Source: Pseudomonas gingeri (GTDB lineage: Bacteria; Pseudomonadota; Gammaproteobacteria; Pseudomonadales; Pseudomonadaceae). Taken from it: DNA of 64,000 bases. The translations under genes and the position numbers were made by a program. Shown here piece after piece: positions 16,504 through 25,435 of this stretch. Location: contig NZ_JACAOR010000016.1 of assembly GCF_013386115.1 (NCBI RefSeq), forward strand, positions 1-64,000, in the 5' to 3' direction. Each line of letters starts with the position of its first letter. Within the stretch, counting starts at the first letter, position 1. The notes under the pieces were generated by a model. That model was not told where the DNA came from, ran no database searches, and saw only the letters and a program-made list of their open reading frames with translations.

Positions 16504-18357
16504 TCAGACCGCTACCAGTACGATGGCGCCAAGCACCAGCACGGCACCAGCGGCGATCGACGCGGCATACCAACGCAGCTGACCGGTCTCGGTGCGGCTC
16601 AGGGCGGTGTGACCGCCTTTGGCCATACGCGGGATCAGGCCGATGGTCTGGTCGAGCGGGTCTTTGCGCAGCACATGACTGATCGCCAGGTACGGCTTGA
16701 CGAACAGCTTGTCGTAGATCCAGTCGAAGCCCCAGGCGGCGAACCACCAGGCCGACAGGAAGCGCCCGATACCGCTGTTGGCGACGGCGGTGACGAAACG
16801 ACGCTTGCCGAGGAACAGCACGGCCGCCAGCAGGATACCGGCCAGGGCGATGGCACCCGAGGCGATTTCCAGGCTGTGCTTGGCTTCGCCGCCGGCATGA
16901 CCGGCGCTTTCCGGCAGGACACCGGCCAGTGGCGGATGAATCCAGGCGCCGATGAAGGTCGACAGCACGATCAGCACGCCCAGCGGCAGCCAGTGGGAAA
17001 TCCCGTGGCCGGCGTGGGCTTCGGTCTTGGCTTCACCGTGGAAGGTGATGAAGATCAGGCGGAAGGTGTACAGCGAGGTCATGAACGCACCGACCAGGCC
17101 GGCGTACAGCAGGCCGTGGTTGCCGCTGGCGAAGGCTTCCCAGAGGATTTCGTCCTTCGAGTAGAAACCGACGGTGACGATCGGCAGGGCGGCCAGGGCG
17201 GCACCACCGACGATGAAGCTGGCGTAGGCCAACGGCAGTTTCTTCCACAGGCCACCCATCTTGAAGATGTTCTGCTCGTGGTGGCAGGCAACGATCACCG
17301 CACCGGAGGCAAGGAACAGCAGGGCCTTGAAGAAGGCGTGGGTCATCAGGTGGAAGATCGCGCCTTCCCAGGCACCGACGCCCAGGGCCAGGAACATGTA
17401 GCCGATCTGGCTCATGGTCGAGTAGGCGAGGATACGCTTGATGTCGGTCTGGACCAGGGCGGCGAAACCGGCCAGGACCAGGGTCACGCCACCGACGATG
17501 CCGACCAGGTGCAGGATATCCGGCGCCAGGGCGAACAGACCGTGGGTACGGGCGATCAGGTAGACACCGGCGGTCACCATGGTCGCGGCGTGGATCAGTG
17601 CCGAAACCGGGGTAGGACCGGCCATCGCATCCGCCAGCCAGGTCTGCAGTGGCAGCTGGGCCGACTTGCCGACCGCACCGCCCAGCAGCATCAGGGTCGC
17701 CAGGACGATCCAGAAGTCGCCGACCTTGAAATGCTCGGGCGCCTTGACCAGCAGTTCCTGGATATTCAGCGTACCCAGTTGCTGGAACAGGATGAACAGG
17801 CCGATGGCCATGAACACGTCGCCGATGCGGGTGACGATAAAGGCCTTCAATGCCGCGTTACCGTTGTTGCGGTTGCTGTAGTAGAAACCGATCAACAGGT
17901 AGGAGCACAGGCCCACGCCTTCCCAGCCGAAGTACAGGAACAACAGGTTATCGCCCAGGACCAGGAACAGCATGCTGGCGATAAACAGGTTGGTGTAGGC
18001 GAAGAAACGCGAGTAGCCGTCTTCACCGCGCATGTACCAGGACGCGAACAGGTGGATCAGGAAACCCACGCCGACCACGACGCCGAGCATGGTGATCGAC
18101 AGGCCGTCGATGTACAGGGCGAAGTTCGGGGCGAAACCGTCCACCGACATCCACTGCCACAGCACCAGGGTGTAGTGACCACCCTCGGGCGGTGCGACAT
18201 TGAATTGCCAGATCACGTAGGCGGCGACAATCGCCGACAGGCCGATGGAGCCGACACCGATCAGCGCCGAGAGGTTTTCCGAGAGGCGTCCCCGGGAGAA
18301 CGACAGCAGCAGGAAACCGATCAGGGGGAATACGAAAGTCAGAAAGATCATGTTCAT
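16504..18357 (-). CDS. nuoL: NADH-quinone oxidoreductase subunit L
   Basis: 617 residues, the largest antiporter-like subunit and the distal end of the membrane arm. Visible are the channel motif FYFGWEGVGLCSYLLIGFYY, the GKSAQLPLQTWLADAMAGPTPVSALIHAATMVTAG block that defines ND5, and a long C-terminal part that forms the lateral helix HL and a final membrane anchor (LVLGAIVLVAV). The start overlaps the end of nuoK by four bases, so the pair is probably translationally coupled. Confidence 0.97.
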   Translation of the reverse strand: MNMIFLTFVFPLIGFLLLSFSRGRLSENLSALIGVGSIGLSAIVAAYVIWQFNVAPPEGGHYTLVLWQWMSVDGFAPNFALYIDGLSITMLGVVVGVGFLIHLFASWYMRGEDGYSRFFAYTNLFIASMLFLVLGDNLLFLYFGWEGVGLCSYLLIGFYYSNRNNGNAALKAFIVTRIGDVFMAIGLFILFQQLGTLNIQELLVKAPEHFKVGDFWIVLATLMLLGGAVGKSAQLPLQTWLADAMAGPTPVSALIHAATMVTAGVYLIARTHGLFALAPDILHLVGIVGGVTLVLAGFAALVQTDIKRILAYSTMSQIGYMFLALGVGAWEGAIFHLMTHAFFKALLFLASGAVIVACHHEQNIFKMGGLWKKLPLAYASFIVGGAALAALPIVTVGFYSKDEILWEAFASGNHGLLYAGLVGAFMTSLYTFRLIFITFHGEAKTEAHAGHGISHWLPLGVLIVLSTFIGAWIHPPLAGVLPESAGHAGGEAKHSLEIASGAIALAGILLAAVLFLGKRRFVTAVANSGIGRFLSAWWFAAWGFDWIYDKLFVKPYLAISHVLRKDPLDQTIGLIPRMAKGGHTALSRTETGQLRWYAASIAAGAVLVLGAIVLVAV

Positions 18358-18662
18358 CCGCGCATCTCACTGGCAGCGTCGATATCGAGCGTGTGGAAGC
18401 GGCGATACAGTTGCAGCAGGATCGCCAGGCCGATACTGGCCTCGGCGGCTGCCAGGCTGATCACCAGGATGAACATGATCTGTCCATCCGGTTGCGCCCA
18501 GCGTGCGCCCGCGACGACGAAGGCCAGGGCGGCGGCGTTCATCATCACCTCCAGGCTCATCAGCACGAAGAGGATGTTGCGGCGGACCATCAGGCCGACC
18601 AGACCGAGGCAGAACAGGATGCCGGCGACGGCCAGTCCATGCTCAAGAGGGATAGCAGGCAT
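18354..18662 (-). CDS. nuoK: NADH-quinone oxidoreductase subunit K
   Basis: Start at MPAIPLEHGLAVAGILF (ATG 18660-18662) gives 102 residues, typical for NuoK. There are three helices, with the two conserved membrane glutamates in LMSLEVMMNAA and SLAAAEASIGLAIL that take part in the central proton path. The longer reading frame upstream only overlaps nuoJ and is not used. It sits four bases after nuoJ and overlaps nuoL by four. Confidence 0.96.
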   Translation of the reverse strand: MPAIPLEHGLAVAGILFCLGLVGLMVRRNILFVLMSLEVMMNAAALAFVVAGARWAQPDGQIMFILVISLAAAEASIGLAILLQLYRRFHTLDIDAASEMRG

Positions 18663-18666
18663 GGTA

Positions 18667-19167
18667 TTACTCCTTCGCCTCGTTGCGGCCCAAGTGGAAT
18701 GCCGTGATGGCTGCGGCGAGCAGCAGCATCGAGGCAAGTTCGACCACCAGCAGGTACGGACCGAACAGGCTGATGCCTACGGCCTTGGCACCCACGGTGG
18801 TTTGACCGATCGCGGCACCGCTGCTGTGGCTGAACAGTACGTACAGCAGTTCGATCAGCAGCAGCAACGACAGTACGGCCGGCCCACCCCAGATACCGGG
18901 CTTGAGCCAGACGCGCTCCTGCTGGACCGCGGCCGGGCCGAGGTTCAGCATCATCACCACGAACACGAACAGCACCATGATGGCGCCGGCGTAGGCGATC
19001 ACTTCCAGGGCACCGGCGAACGGTGCGCCGAGGCTGAAGAAGGTCATGGCCACGGCGATCAGCGAAATGATCAGGTAGAGCAGGGCGTGCACGGGATTGG
19101 TGTTGGTGACCACGCGAAGCGTGGACACAACCGCGATACCCGATGCGAAATAGAAAGCGAATTCCAT
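18667..19167 (-). CDS. nuoJ: NADH-quinone oxidoreductase subunit J
   Basis: 166 residues with five hydrophobic segments. The ND6 signature HALLYLIISLIAVAMTFFSLGAPFAGALEVIAYAGAIMVLFVFVVMML is present, including the pi-bulge helix and the tyrosine-glycine stretch important for coupling in the E-channel. It lies nine bases after nuoI and four before nuoK. Confidence 0.96.
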   Translation of the reverse strand: MEFAFYFASGIAVVSTLRVVTNTNPVHALLYLIISLIAVAMTFFSLGAPFAGALEVIAYAGAIMVLFVFVVMMLNLGPAAVQQERVWLKPGIWGGPAVLSLLLLIELLYVLFSHSSGAAIGQTTVGAKAVGISLFGPYLLVVELASMLLLAAAITAFHLGRNEAKE

Positions 19168-19176
19168 CGTTCTTCC

Positions 19177-19725
19177 TTAAGGCAGCAAGCTCTTCACGTT
19201 GATCGGCTCGGCTTCGTTCTGGGCGGAGCCTTTCGGCTTCCCGGCAACAGCCATACCTGCAACACGATAGAAGTTGTAATCAGGGTTCTTGCCGGGGCCG
19301 GAGATCAGCAGATCTTCTTTCTCGTAGACCAGGTCCTGACGTTTGAACTCGGCCATCTCGAAATCCGGTGTCAGCTGGATCGCGGTGGTCGGGCAGGCTT
19401 CCTCGCAGAGGCCGCAGAAAATGCAGCGCGAGAAGTTGATGCGGAAGAACTCCGGATACCAACGACCGTCGTCGGTTTCGGCTTTCTGCAGCGAGATGCA
19501 GCCCACCGGGCACGCCACGGCGCACAGGTTGCAGGCTACACAGCGCTCTTCGCCATCGGGGTCGCGGGTCAGGACGATGCGACCGCGATAGCGCGGCGGC
19601 AGGTACACCGCTTCCTCGGGATATTGCAGGGTGTCGCGTTTGCGAAAGCCATGGCCGAAAACCATCACCAGGCTTCGCAACTGGGTACCGGTACCCTTAA
19701 CGATGTCGCCAATATATTTGAACAT
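19177..19725 (-). CDS. nuoI: NADH-quinone oxidoreductase subunit I (ferredoxin-like)
   Basis: 182 residues. Two ferredoxin-type [4Fe-4S] motifs, CVACNLCAVACP and CIFCGLCEEACP (about residues 62-73 and 98-109), carry clusters N6a and N6b, which lead electrons from NuoG to NuoB in the hydrophilic arm. The N-terminal amphipathic helix (MFKYIGDIVKGTGTQLRSLVMVFGHGF) anchors it near NuoH. It follows nuoH by 11 bases. Confidence 0.97.
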   Translation of the reverse strand: MFKYIGDIVKGTGTQLRSLVMVFGHGFRKRDTLQYPEEAVYLPPRYRGRIVLTRDPDGEERCVACNLCAVACPVGCISLQKAETDDGRWYPEFFRINFSRCIFCGLCEEACPTTAIQLTPDFEMAEFKRQDLVYEKEDLLISGPGKNPDYNFYRVAGMAVAGKPKGSAQNEAEPINVKSLLP

Positions 19726-19736
19726 GGGTCAAATCC

Positions 19737-20744
19737 TCACTGAACCGCGCCCGCAGGCGTGTTCAACAACACAAGCGCAGCGGTCACCAGCAAATTGATC
19801 AGGGTCAGCGGCAGGCAGAATTTCCAGCTGAAGTCCATCACCTGGTCATACCGTGGGCGCGGGATCGAAGCGCGCAGCAGGATGAACAGCATGATGAAGA
19901 ACGCGGTCTTCAGGGCGAACCAGATGAATGGAATCTGCGGCAGGATGCCGAACGGACCGTGCCAGCCACCGAAGAACAGGGTGACCAGCAGCGCCGAGAT
20001 CAGGATGATGCCGATGTACTCGCCAACGAAGAACATGCCCCATTTCATGCCGGCATATTCAATGTGGTAACCGTCGGCCAGTTCCTGTTCCGCTTCCGGC
20101 TGGTCGAAGGGGTGACGGTGAGTCACGGCCACGCCGGCGATGAAGAAGGTCAGGAAACCGAAGATCTGCGGGATGATGAACCACAGGTGCTGGGCCTGGT
20201 AGTCGACGATGTCGCGCATGTTGAACGAGCCGACCTGGACCACGATGCCCATCAGCGACAGGCCCATGAACACTTCGTACGACACGGTCTGGGCCGAGGC
20301 CCGCAAGCTGCCCAGCAGGGCGAACTTGTTGTTGCTCGACCAACCGGCGAACAGCACCGCGTAGACCGACAGGCCGGCCATGGCGAAGAAGAACAGCAGG
20401 CCGATGTTCAGGTCCGCGACACCCCAGGTCGGGGTGATCGGGATGACCGCGAAGGCGATCAGCAAGGCACTCATGGCGACAACCGGCGCCAGGGTGAAGA
20501 TCACCTTGTCGGCGAACGGTGGCGTCCAGTCTTCCTTGAAGAACATCTTCAGCATGTCCGCGGCGATCTGGAACATGCCGAACGGGCCGACACGGTTCGG
20601 ACCGTAGCGGTCCTGCCACCAGCCCAGCAGGCGACGTTCGACGAAGCTCAGCAGGGCGCCGCAGACCACCACGGCCAGCAGGATGACAATGGCCTTGATG
20701 ACCGTGAGGATCACGTCAATCACTTCAGGTGTGAACCAGGTCAT
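19737..20744 (-). CDS. nuoH: NADH-quinone oxidoreductase subunit H
   Basis: 335 residues and about eight helices; the membrane subunit that forms the quinone chamber with NuoB and NuoD. Conserved loops are visible: ERRLLGWWQDRYGPNRVGPFG at the N-terminal side and HRHPFDQPEAEQELADGYHIEYAGMKWGMFF, whose acidic residues link the quinone site to the proton path. Its start overlaps the end of nuoG by four bases. Confidence 0.97.
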   Translation of the reverse strand: MTWFTPEVIDVILTVIKAIVILLAVVVCGALLSFVERRLLGWWQDRYGPNRVGPFGMFQIAADMLKMFFKEDWTPPFADKVIFTLAPVVAMSALLIAFAVIPITPTWGVADLNIGLLFFFAMAGLSVYAVLFAGWSSNNKFALLGSLRASAQTVSYEVFMGLSLMGIVVQVGSFNMRDIVDYQAQHLWFIIPQIFGFLTFFIAGVAVTHRHPFDQPEAEQELADGYHIEYAGMKWGMFFVGEYIGIILISALLVTLFFGGWHGPFGILPQIPFIWFALKTAFFIMLFILLRASIPRPRYDQVMDFSWKFCLPLTLINLLVTAALVLLNTPAGAVQ

Positions 20745-23455
20745 TGAGCTGCCTCCTGCAGACCGTCGACGGATTTGCCGAAAATCGCTGGTGGAATCCC
20801 GGCCAGACCGGCCGGCAGGGCCACCAGGCCGGCGCCCAGTTGTTCATTGATGCGTAGCGGCAGGCGCAGCTGGGTGCCGGCCACGTTGAGGCTGAGCAGC
20901 GCGCCGTCGTTGACGCCCAGGCGGTCCGCTTCGGACTTGGCCAGCGCGACGTAGGCCGCGGGGATGCGCTCTTGAACCGGAGCGGCCTTGGAAGAGTTCT
21001 CTTCACTGCCGAACAGGTGGAAGAACGGCACCACTTGCCAGGTGCCCTGTGCCGGGTTGAAGGCGCGTGGAACACTGGCGAACCAGTTCAGCGAGTCGCC
21101 CTGGGTTTCGATCAGGCGGGTGCCCGGGTCGCCGGCGCGGATATGCCCGCCGACTTCGTCCTGGAACTTGTTCCAGGCCTGCGGCGAGTTCCAGCCCGGC
21201 GACCAGGCGAACGGCACCTGTTGACGCGGTTCGACGGAGCCCGAGTAACCTTCCATGGAGAAGGCGAACGCGGTGTCGACGTCCTGGGAGGTACGCGGTT
21301 CGTGCACGCTGATATTGGCGCGCATGGCGGTACGACCGGAGTAGCGCAGCGGTTCGCGGGCCAGCTTCATGCCCTTGATGCGGAACGCGGCGGACGGTGC
21401 GGCATCGACGATACCGGCCAGTTGTGGAGTGCTCGCGGCGCAGGCGGCGGTGACATGGTCCAGCTGGGTCCAGTCGATCGGCTGGTTCAGCAGGGTAGCG
21501 CGCAGGGCATGCAGCCAGCGCCAGCCTTCGTGGACCAGGATGCTCGCGTCGAGGTACTTCGGATCGAAGACCTGGAAGAAGCGCTGGGCGCGACCTTCCT
21601 GGCTGACCAGGGTGCCGTCGCCTTCGGCGAAGCTCGCCGCCGGCAGCACCAGGTGGGCGCGGTCGGTGGTGGCGGTCTTCTGGTGGTCGGCGACGATCAG
21701 CACTTTGGCGGCGTTCAGCGCAGCGTCGACCGTGGCGGCGTCGGTGCGGGTGAACAGATCGTTTTCCAGCACGACGATGGCGTCGGCACGGCCAGAGATG
21801 ACCGCCTGCAGCGCGGCGTCCAGCGACTCACCACCGAGCATGGCCAGGCCGAGGCTGTTGGCTTCCGGCACGATCAGGCTGATGGAGCCGGCTTTTTCGC
21901 GCAGCTTCAGGGCCTTGGCAATGTTCGCGGCGGCTTCGATCAGCGCCTTGGAACCCAGGGAGGTGCCGGCGATGATCAATGGGCGCTTGGCGGCGAGCAG
22001 GGCGTCGGCGATGCGCTTGGCCAGTTCCACGGCTTCAGCGTCCAGGCCTTCGACAGCCGGTGCGCTGGCGTCGAGGGCGTGGGCCACGGCGAAACCGAGG
22101 CGGGCCAGGTCGTCAGGCGCGGCGTGCACGCACTCTTCGGCGATGTCGTCGAGCTTGGTTTCGGCAAGGCTGGCGATGAACAGCGGGTTCAGCGCGTGCT
22201 GACCGATGTTCTTCACCGCGGCATCGAGCCAGGGCTGGACACGCATGGCGTCGGCCATGGCTTCGGCCTTGCCCTTGACCGACTGGCGCAGGGCCAGGGC
22301 CATGCGGGCGGCGGTCTGGGTCAGGTCTTCACCGAGGACGAACACGGCGTCGTGGTCCTCGATGTCGCGCATGTTCGGTACGGGCAGCGGGCTGTCCTTG
22401 AGTACCTGCAGGGCCAGGCGGATACGCTCCAGCTCGGACGCCTCGATACCCGAGTAGAAGTGCTCGGCACCGACCAGCTCGCGCAGGGCGTAGTTGCTTT
22501 CCAGGCTGGCACGGGGCGAACCGATACCGACGATATTGCGACCACGCAGCAGCTCGGCCGCTTTATCCAGGGCTTCGTCCAGGCTCAGCTTGGCGCCGTT
22601 GGCCAGCAGCGGCTGGCGTGGACGGTCGGTGCGGTTGACGTAGCCATAGCCGAAACGGCCACGGTCGCACAGGAAGTACTGGTTCACCGAACCGTTGAAG
22701 CGGTTCTCGATACGACGCAGTTCGCCGTAGCGTTCACCCGGGCTGATGTTGCAACCGCTGGAGCAGCCATGGCAGATGCTCGGCGAGAACTGCATGTCCC
22801 ACTTGCGGTTGTAGCGCTCGGAGTGGGTCTTGTCGGTGAACACACCGGTCGGGCAGACCTCGGTGAGGTTACCGGAGAACTCGCTTTCCAGGGTGCCGTC
22901 TTCGACGCGACCGAAGTACACGTTGTCGTGGGCGCCGAACACACCGAGGTCGGTGCCGCCGGCGTAGTCCTTGTAGAAGCGTACGCAGCGGTAGCAGGCG
23001 ATGCAGCGGTTCATTTCGTGGGAAATGAACGGGCCCAGTTCCTGGTTCTGGTGGGTACGCTTGGTGAAGCGATAACGGCGCTCGTTGTGGCCGGTCATCA
23101 CGGTCATGTCCTGCAGGTGGCAGTGACCGCCTTCCTCGCAGACCGGGCAGTCGTGCGGGTGGTTGGTCATCAGCCATTCCACGACACTGGCGCGGAACGC
23201 CTTGGATTCCTCATCGTCGATGGAGATCCAGGTGTTGTCGGTGGCCGGGGTCATGCAGGACATGACGATACGACCACGGGTGTCGTTCTCGTCGTTGTAC
23301 TGCTTGACCGCGCACTGGCGACAGGCACCGACGCTACCGAGCGCGGGGTGCCAGCAGAAATAAGGGATGTCGAGGCCTAGCGACAGACATGCCTGTAACA
23401 GGTTGTCTGCCCCATCGACTTCGAGCGCTTTGCCGTCTACGTGGATAGTGGCCAT
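20741..23455 (-). CDS. nuoG: NADH-quinone oxidoreductase subunit G
   Basis: 904 residues, peripheral arm. The N-terminal [2Fe-2S] site uses Cys34, Cys45, Cys48 and Cys67. The unusual His-ligated [4Fe-4S] cluster uses His101, Cys103, Cys106 and Cys112. Another [4Fe-4S] set is CIACYRC near 148-154. The extra N7 cluster motif CHGCSSGC is present as in E. coli. The rest is a molybdopterin-oxidoreductase-like fold without cofactor. It is preceded by a 128-base gap from nuoF, the largest in the operon, which holds two hairpins. Confidence 0.97.
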   Translation of the reverse strand: MATIHVDGKALEVDGADNLLQACLSLGLDIPYFCWHPALGSVGACRQCAVKQYNDENDTRGRIVMSCMTPATDNTWISIDDEESKAFRASVVEWLMTNHPHDCPVCEEGGHCHLQDMTVMTGHNERRYRFTKRTHQNQELGPFISHEMNRCIACYRCVRFYKDYAGGTDLGVFGAHDNVYFGRVEDGTLESEFSGNLTEVCPTGVFTDKTHSERYNRKWDMQFSPSICHGCSSGCNISPGERYGELRRIENRFNGSVNQYFLCDRGRFGYGYVNRTDRPRQPLLANGAKLSLDEALDKAAELLRGRNIVGIGSPRASLESNYALRELVGAEHFYSGIEASELERIRLALQVLKDSPLPVPNMRDIEDHDAVFVLGEDLTQTAARMALALRQSVKGKAEAMADAMRVQPWLDAAVKNIGQHALNPLFIASLAETKLDDIAEECVHAAPDDLARLGFAVAHALDASAPAVEGLDAEAVELAKRIADALLAAKRPLIIAGTSLGSKALIEAAANIAKALKLREKAGSISLIVPEANSLGLAMLGGESLDAALQAVISGRADAIVVLENDLFTRTDAATVDAALNAAKVLIVADHQKTATTDRAHLVLPAASFAEGDGTLVSQEGRAQRFFQVFDPKYLDASILVHEGWRWLHALRATLLNQPIDWTQLDHVTAACAASTPQLAGIVDAAPSAAFRIKGMKLAREPLRYSGRTAMRANISVHEPRTSQDVDTAFAFSMEGYSGSVEPRQQVPFAWSPGWNSPQAWNKFQDEVGGHIRAGDPGTRLIETQGDSLNWFASVPRAFNPAQGTWQVVPFFHLFGSEENSSKAAPVQERIPAAYVALAKSEADRLGVNDGALLSLNVAGTQLRLPLRINEQLGAGLVALPAGLAGIPPAIFGKSVDGLQEAAQ

Positions 23456-23475
23456 GGTTCAAAGTTCTTCGTTGG

Positions 23476-23568
23476 CCCGCGTCTGCGGGCGTGGCTAATG
23501 GAATCCTGGTGCTCGCCTGGCGCATCGGGTGCGTCTTCAGACGAGGAAGAGGGCGGCACGGACCGCCC
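23476..23568 (-). promoter_or_regulatory. Paired hairpins in the nuoF-nuoG spacer
   Basis: Two short GC hairpins lie in the only large gap of the operon besides nuoCD-nuoB. GGGCGG-N6-CCGCCC is at 23551-23568 and GCCCGC-GTCT-GCGGGC at 23476-23491, about 20 bases before the nuoG start. Neither is followed by a U-tract on the minus strand. RNA processing, stability or translation control of nuoG is possible. Confidence 0.4.
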
Positions 23569-23583
23569 CCCTTCGATACGTTC

Positions 23584-24939
23584 TTATGCGCCGACTACGA
23601 TCGGCCGCGCCAGAGGCGGGATGGCCGCACTGGTAGGTGCGATGCCAGCCTCGAACTCCGGACGGAAATACTTGATTGCGCTGCCCAATGGCTCCACGGC
23701 GCCCGGTGCGTGAGCACAGAAGGTCTTGCCTGGGCCGAGGAAGCCGACCAGACCCAGCAGGGTCTCGATGTCGCCGGCCTGGCCTTCGCCTTTCTCGATG
23801 GCGCGCAGGAGCTTGACGCTCCATGGCAGGCCGTCGCGGCAAGGGGTGCAGAAACCGCACGACTCACGGGCGAAGAACTCTTCCATGTTGCGCAGCAGCG
23901 AAACCATGTTGACGCTGTCGTCCACCGCCATGGCCAGGCCCGTCCCCATCCGGGTGCCGACCTTGGCGATGCCGCCGGCATACATCTGGGCGTCCAGGTG
24001 CTCCGGCAGCAGGAAGCCGGTACCGGCGCCACCAGGCTGCCAGCACTTGAGCTTGAAGCCGTCGCGCATGCCACCGGCGTAGTCTTCGAACAGCTCGCGG
24101 GCGGTCACGCCGAATGGCAGTTCCCACAGGCCCGGGTTCTTCACCTTGCCGGAGAAGCCCATCAGCTTGGTGCCGTGGTCTTCGCTGCCTTCGCGGGCGA
24201 GGGACTTGTACCAGTCGGTGCCGTTGCCGATGATCGCCGGTACGTTGCACAGGGTCTCGACGTTGTTCACGCAGGTCGGCTTGCCCCAGACGCCGACGGC
24301 GGCGGGGAAGGGCGGCTTGGAGCGCGGGTTGGCACGACGGCCTTCGAGGGAGTTGATCAGTGCGGTTTCTTCACCGCAGATGTAGCGCCCGGCACCGGTG
24401 TGGACGAACAGCTCGAAGTCGAAGCCGCTGCCGAGGATGTTCTTGCCCAGGAGACCGGCGGCCTTGGCTTCTTCCACGGCACGGTTGAGGTGCCTGGCGG
24501 CGGTGGTGTATTCGCCACGCAGGAAGATGTAGCCGCGGTAGGTCTTCAGTGCACGGGCACTGATCAGCATGCCTTCGATCAGCAGATGGGGCAGTTGCTC
24601 CATCAGCATGCGGTCTTTCCAGGTGTTGGGCTCCATCTCATCCGCGTTGCACAGCAGGTAGCGGATGTTCATGGATTCGTCTTTGGGCATCAGGCCCCAT
24701 TTCACGCCGGTGGGGAAGCCCGCACCGCCGCGACCCTTGAGGCCGGCGTCCTTGACCGTCTGGACGATATCGTCCTGGGACAGGTCGGCGAAGGCCTTGC
24801 GCGCGGCGGCATAGCCGTCCTTCGCCTGGTATTCGTCGAGCCACACCGGCTCGGCGTCGTCGCGCAGGCGCCAGGTCAGCGGATGGGTTTCTGCCGAGCG
24901 CGCAATGCGGTTGGCAGGGCCGAAGGAAGTCAGGGTCAT
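23584..24939 (-). CDS. nuoF: NADH-quinone oxidoreductase subunit F (NADH/FMN site)
   Basis: 451 residues; the electron-entry subunit. The FMN/NADH-binding GRGGAGFPTG is at 69-78, the second glycine-rich NADH motif is in GAGRYICGEETALINSLEG, and the N3 [4Fe-4S] cluster uses Cys361, Cys364 and Cys367 (CGFCTPC) with Cys408. It forms the NADH dehydrogenase module with NuoE and NuoG. Its ATG overlaps the nuoE stop by four bases. Confidence 0.97.
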   Translation of the reverse strand: MTLTSFGPANRIARSAETHPLTWRLRDDAEPVWLDEYQAKDGYAAARKAFADLSQDDIVQTVKDAGLKGRGGAGFPTGVKWGLMPKDESMNIRYLLCNADEMEPNTWKDRMLMEQLPHLLIEGMLISARALKTYRGYIFLRGEYTTAARHLNRAVEEAKAAGLLGKNILGSGFDFELFVHTGAGRYICGEETALINSLEGRRANPRSKPPFPAAVGVWGKPTCVNNVETLCNVPAIIGNGTDWYKSLAREGSEDHGTKLMGFSGKVKNPGLWELPFGVTARELFEDYAGGMRDGFKLKCWQPGGAGTGFLLPEHLDAQMYAGGIAKVGTRMGTGLAMAVDDSVNMVSLLRNMEEFFARESCGFCTPCRDGLPWSVKLLRAIEKGEGQAGDIETLLGLVGFLGPGKTFCAHAPGAVEPLGSAIKYFRPEFEAGIAPTSAAIPPLARPIVVGA

Positions 24940-25433
24940 ACGTAGCCCTCCAGCAGTTTGGCAACGCCGGCTGGCTGGACGTCGCCGAAAGTGTCGTCGT
25001 CGATCATCAGTGCCGGGGCCTTGTCGCAGTTGCCGAGGCAGCAGACGGGCAGCAGGGTGAAGCGGCCGTCGGCGGTGGTCTGACCCAGGCCGATGCCGAG
25101 CTTGCTCTGGATCTCGCTGACCACCGACTCGTGGCCGCCGATGTAGCAGACCATGCTGTCGCAGACGCGAATGATGTGACGACCTACCGGCTGGCGGAAG
25201 ATCTGGCTGTAGAAGGTTGCTACGCCCTCGACGTCGCTGGCCGGGATGCCGAGGATCTCGCCGATGGCGTAGAGCGCGCCGTCAGGCACCCAGCCACGTT
25301 CCTTCTGGACGATCTTCAGGGCTTCGATGGACGCCGCGCGCGGGTCTTCGTAGTGATGCAGCTCGTGCTCGATGGCCGAGCGCTCGGTTTCGCTGAGGGC
25401 GAAACGGTCTGTCTGGATAAGCGTGCTGTTCAT
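24936..25433 (-). CDS. nuoE: NADH-quinone oxidoreductase subunit E
   Basis: 165 residues, thioredoxin-like fold with the N1a [2Fe-2S] cluster. The ligands are in CDSMVCYIGG (about 92-101; the first cysteine of each Cys pair) and CCLGNCDKAP (about 132-141). The N-terminal helical part (SAIEHELHHYEDPRAASIEALKIVQ) contacts NuoF. It is two bases after nuoCD. Confidence 0.96.
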   Translation of the reverse strand: MNSTLIQTDRFALSETERSAIEHELHHYEDPRAASIEALKIVQKERGWVPDGALYAIGEILGIPASDVEGVATFYSQIFRQPVGRHIIRVCDSMVCYIGGHESVVSEIQSKLGIGLGQTTADGRFTLLPVCCLGNCDKAPALMIDDDTFGDVQPAGVAKLLEGYV

Positions 25434-25435
25434 GC

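Noticed and set aside
16609..19743. A 1044-codon open frame on the plus strand across nuoL-nuoI
   Set aside because: It is the antisense shadow of GC-rich nuo genes. The minus-strand proteins are full-length known subunits, and the plus-strand product is low-complexity Gln/Asp/His-rich.
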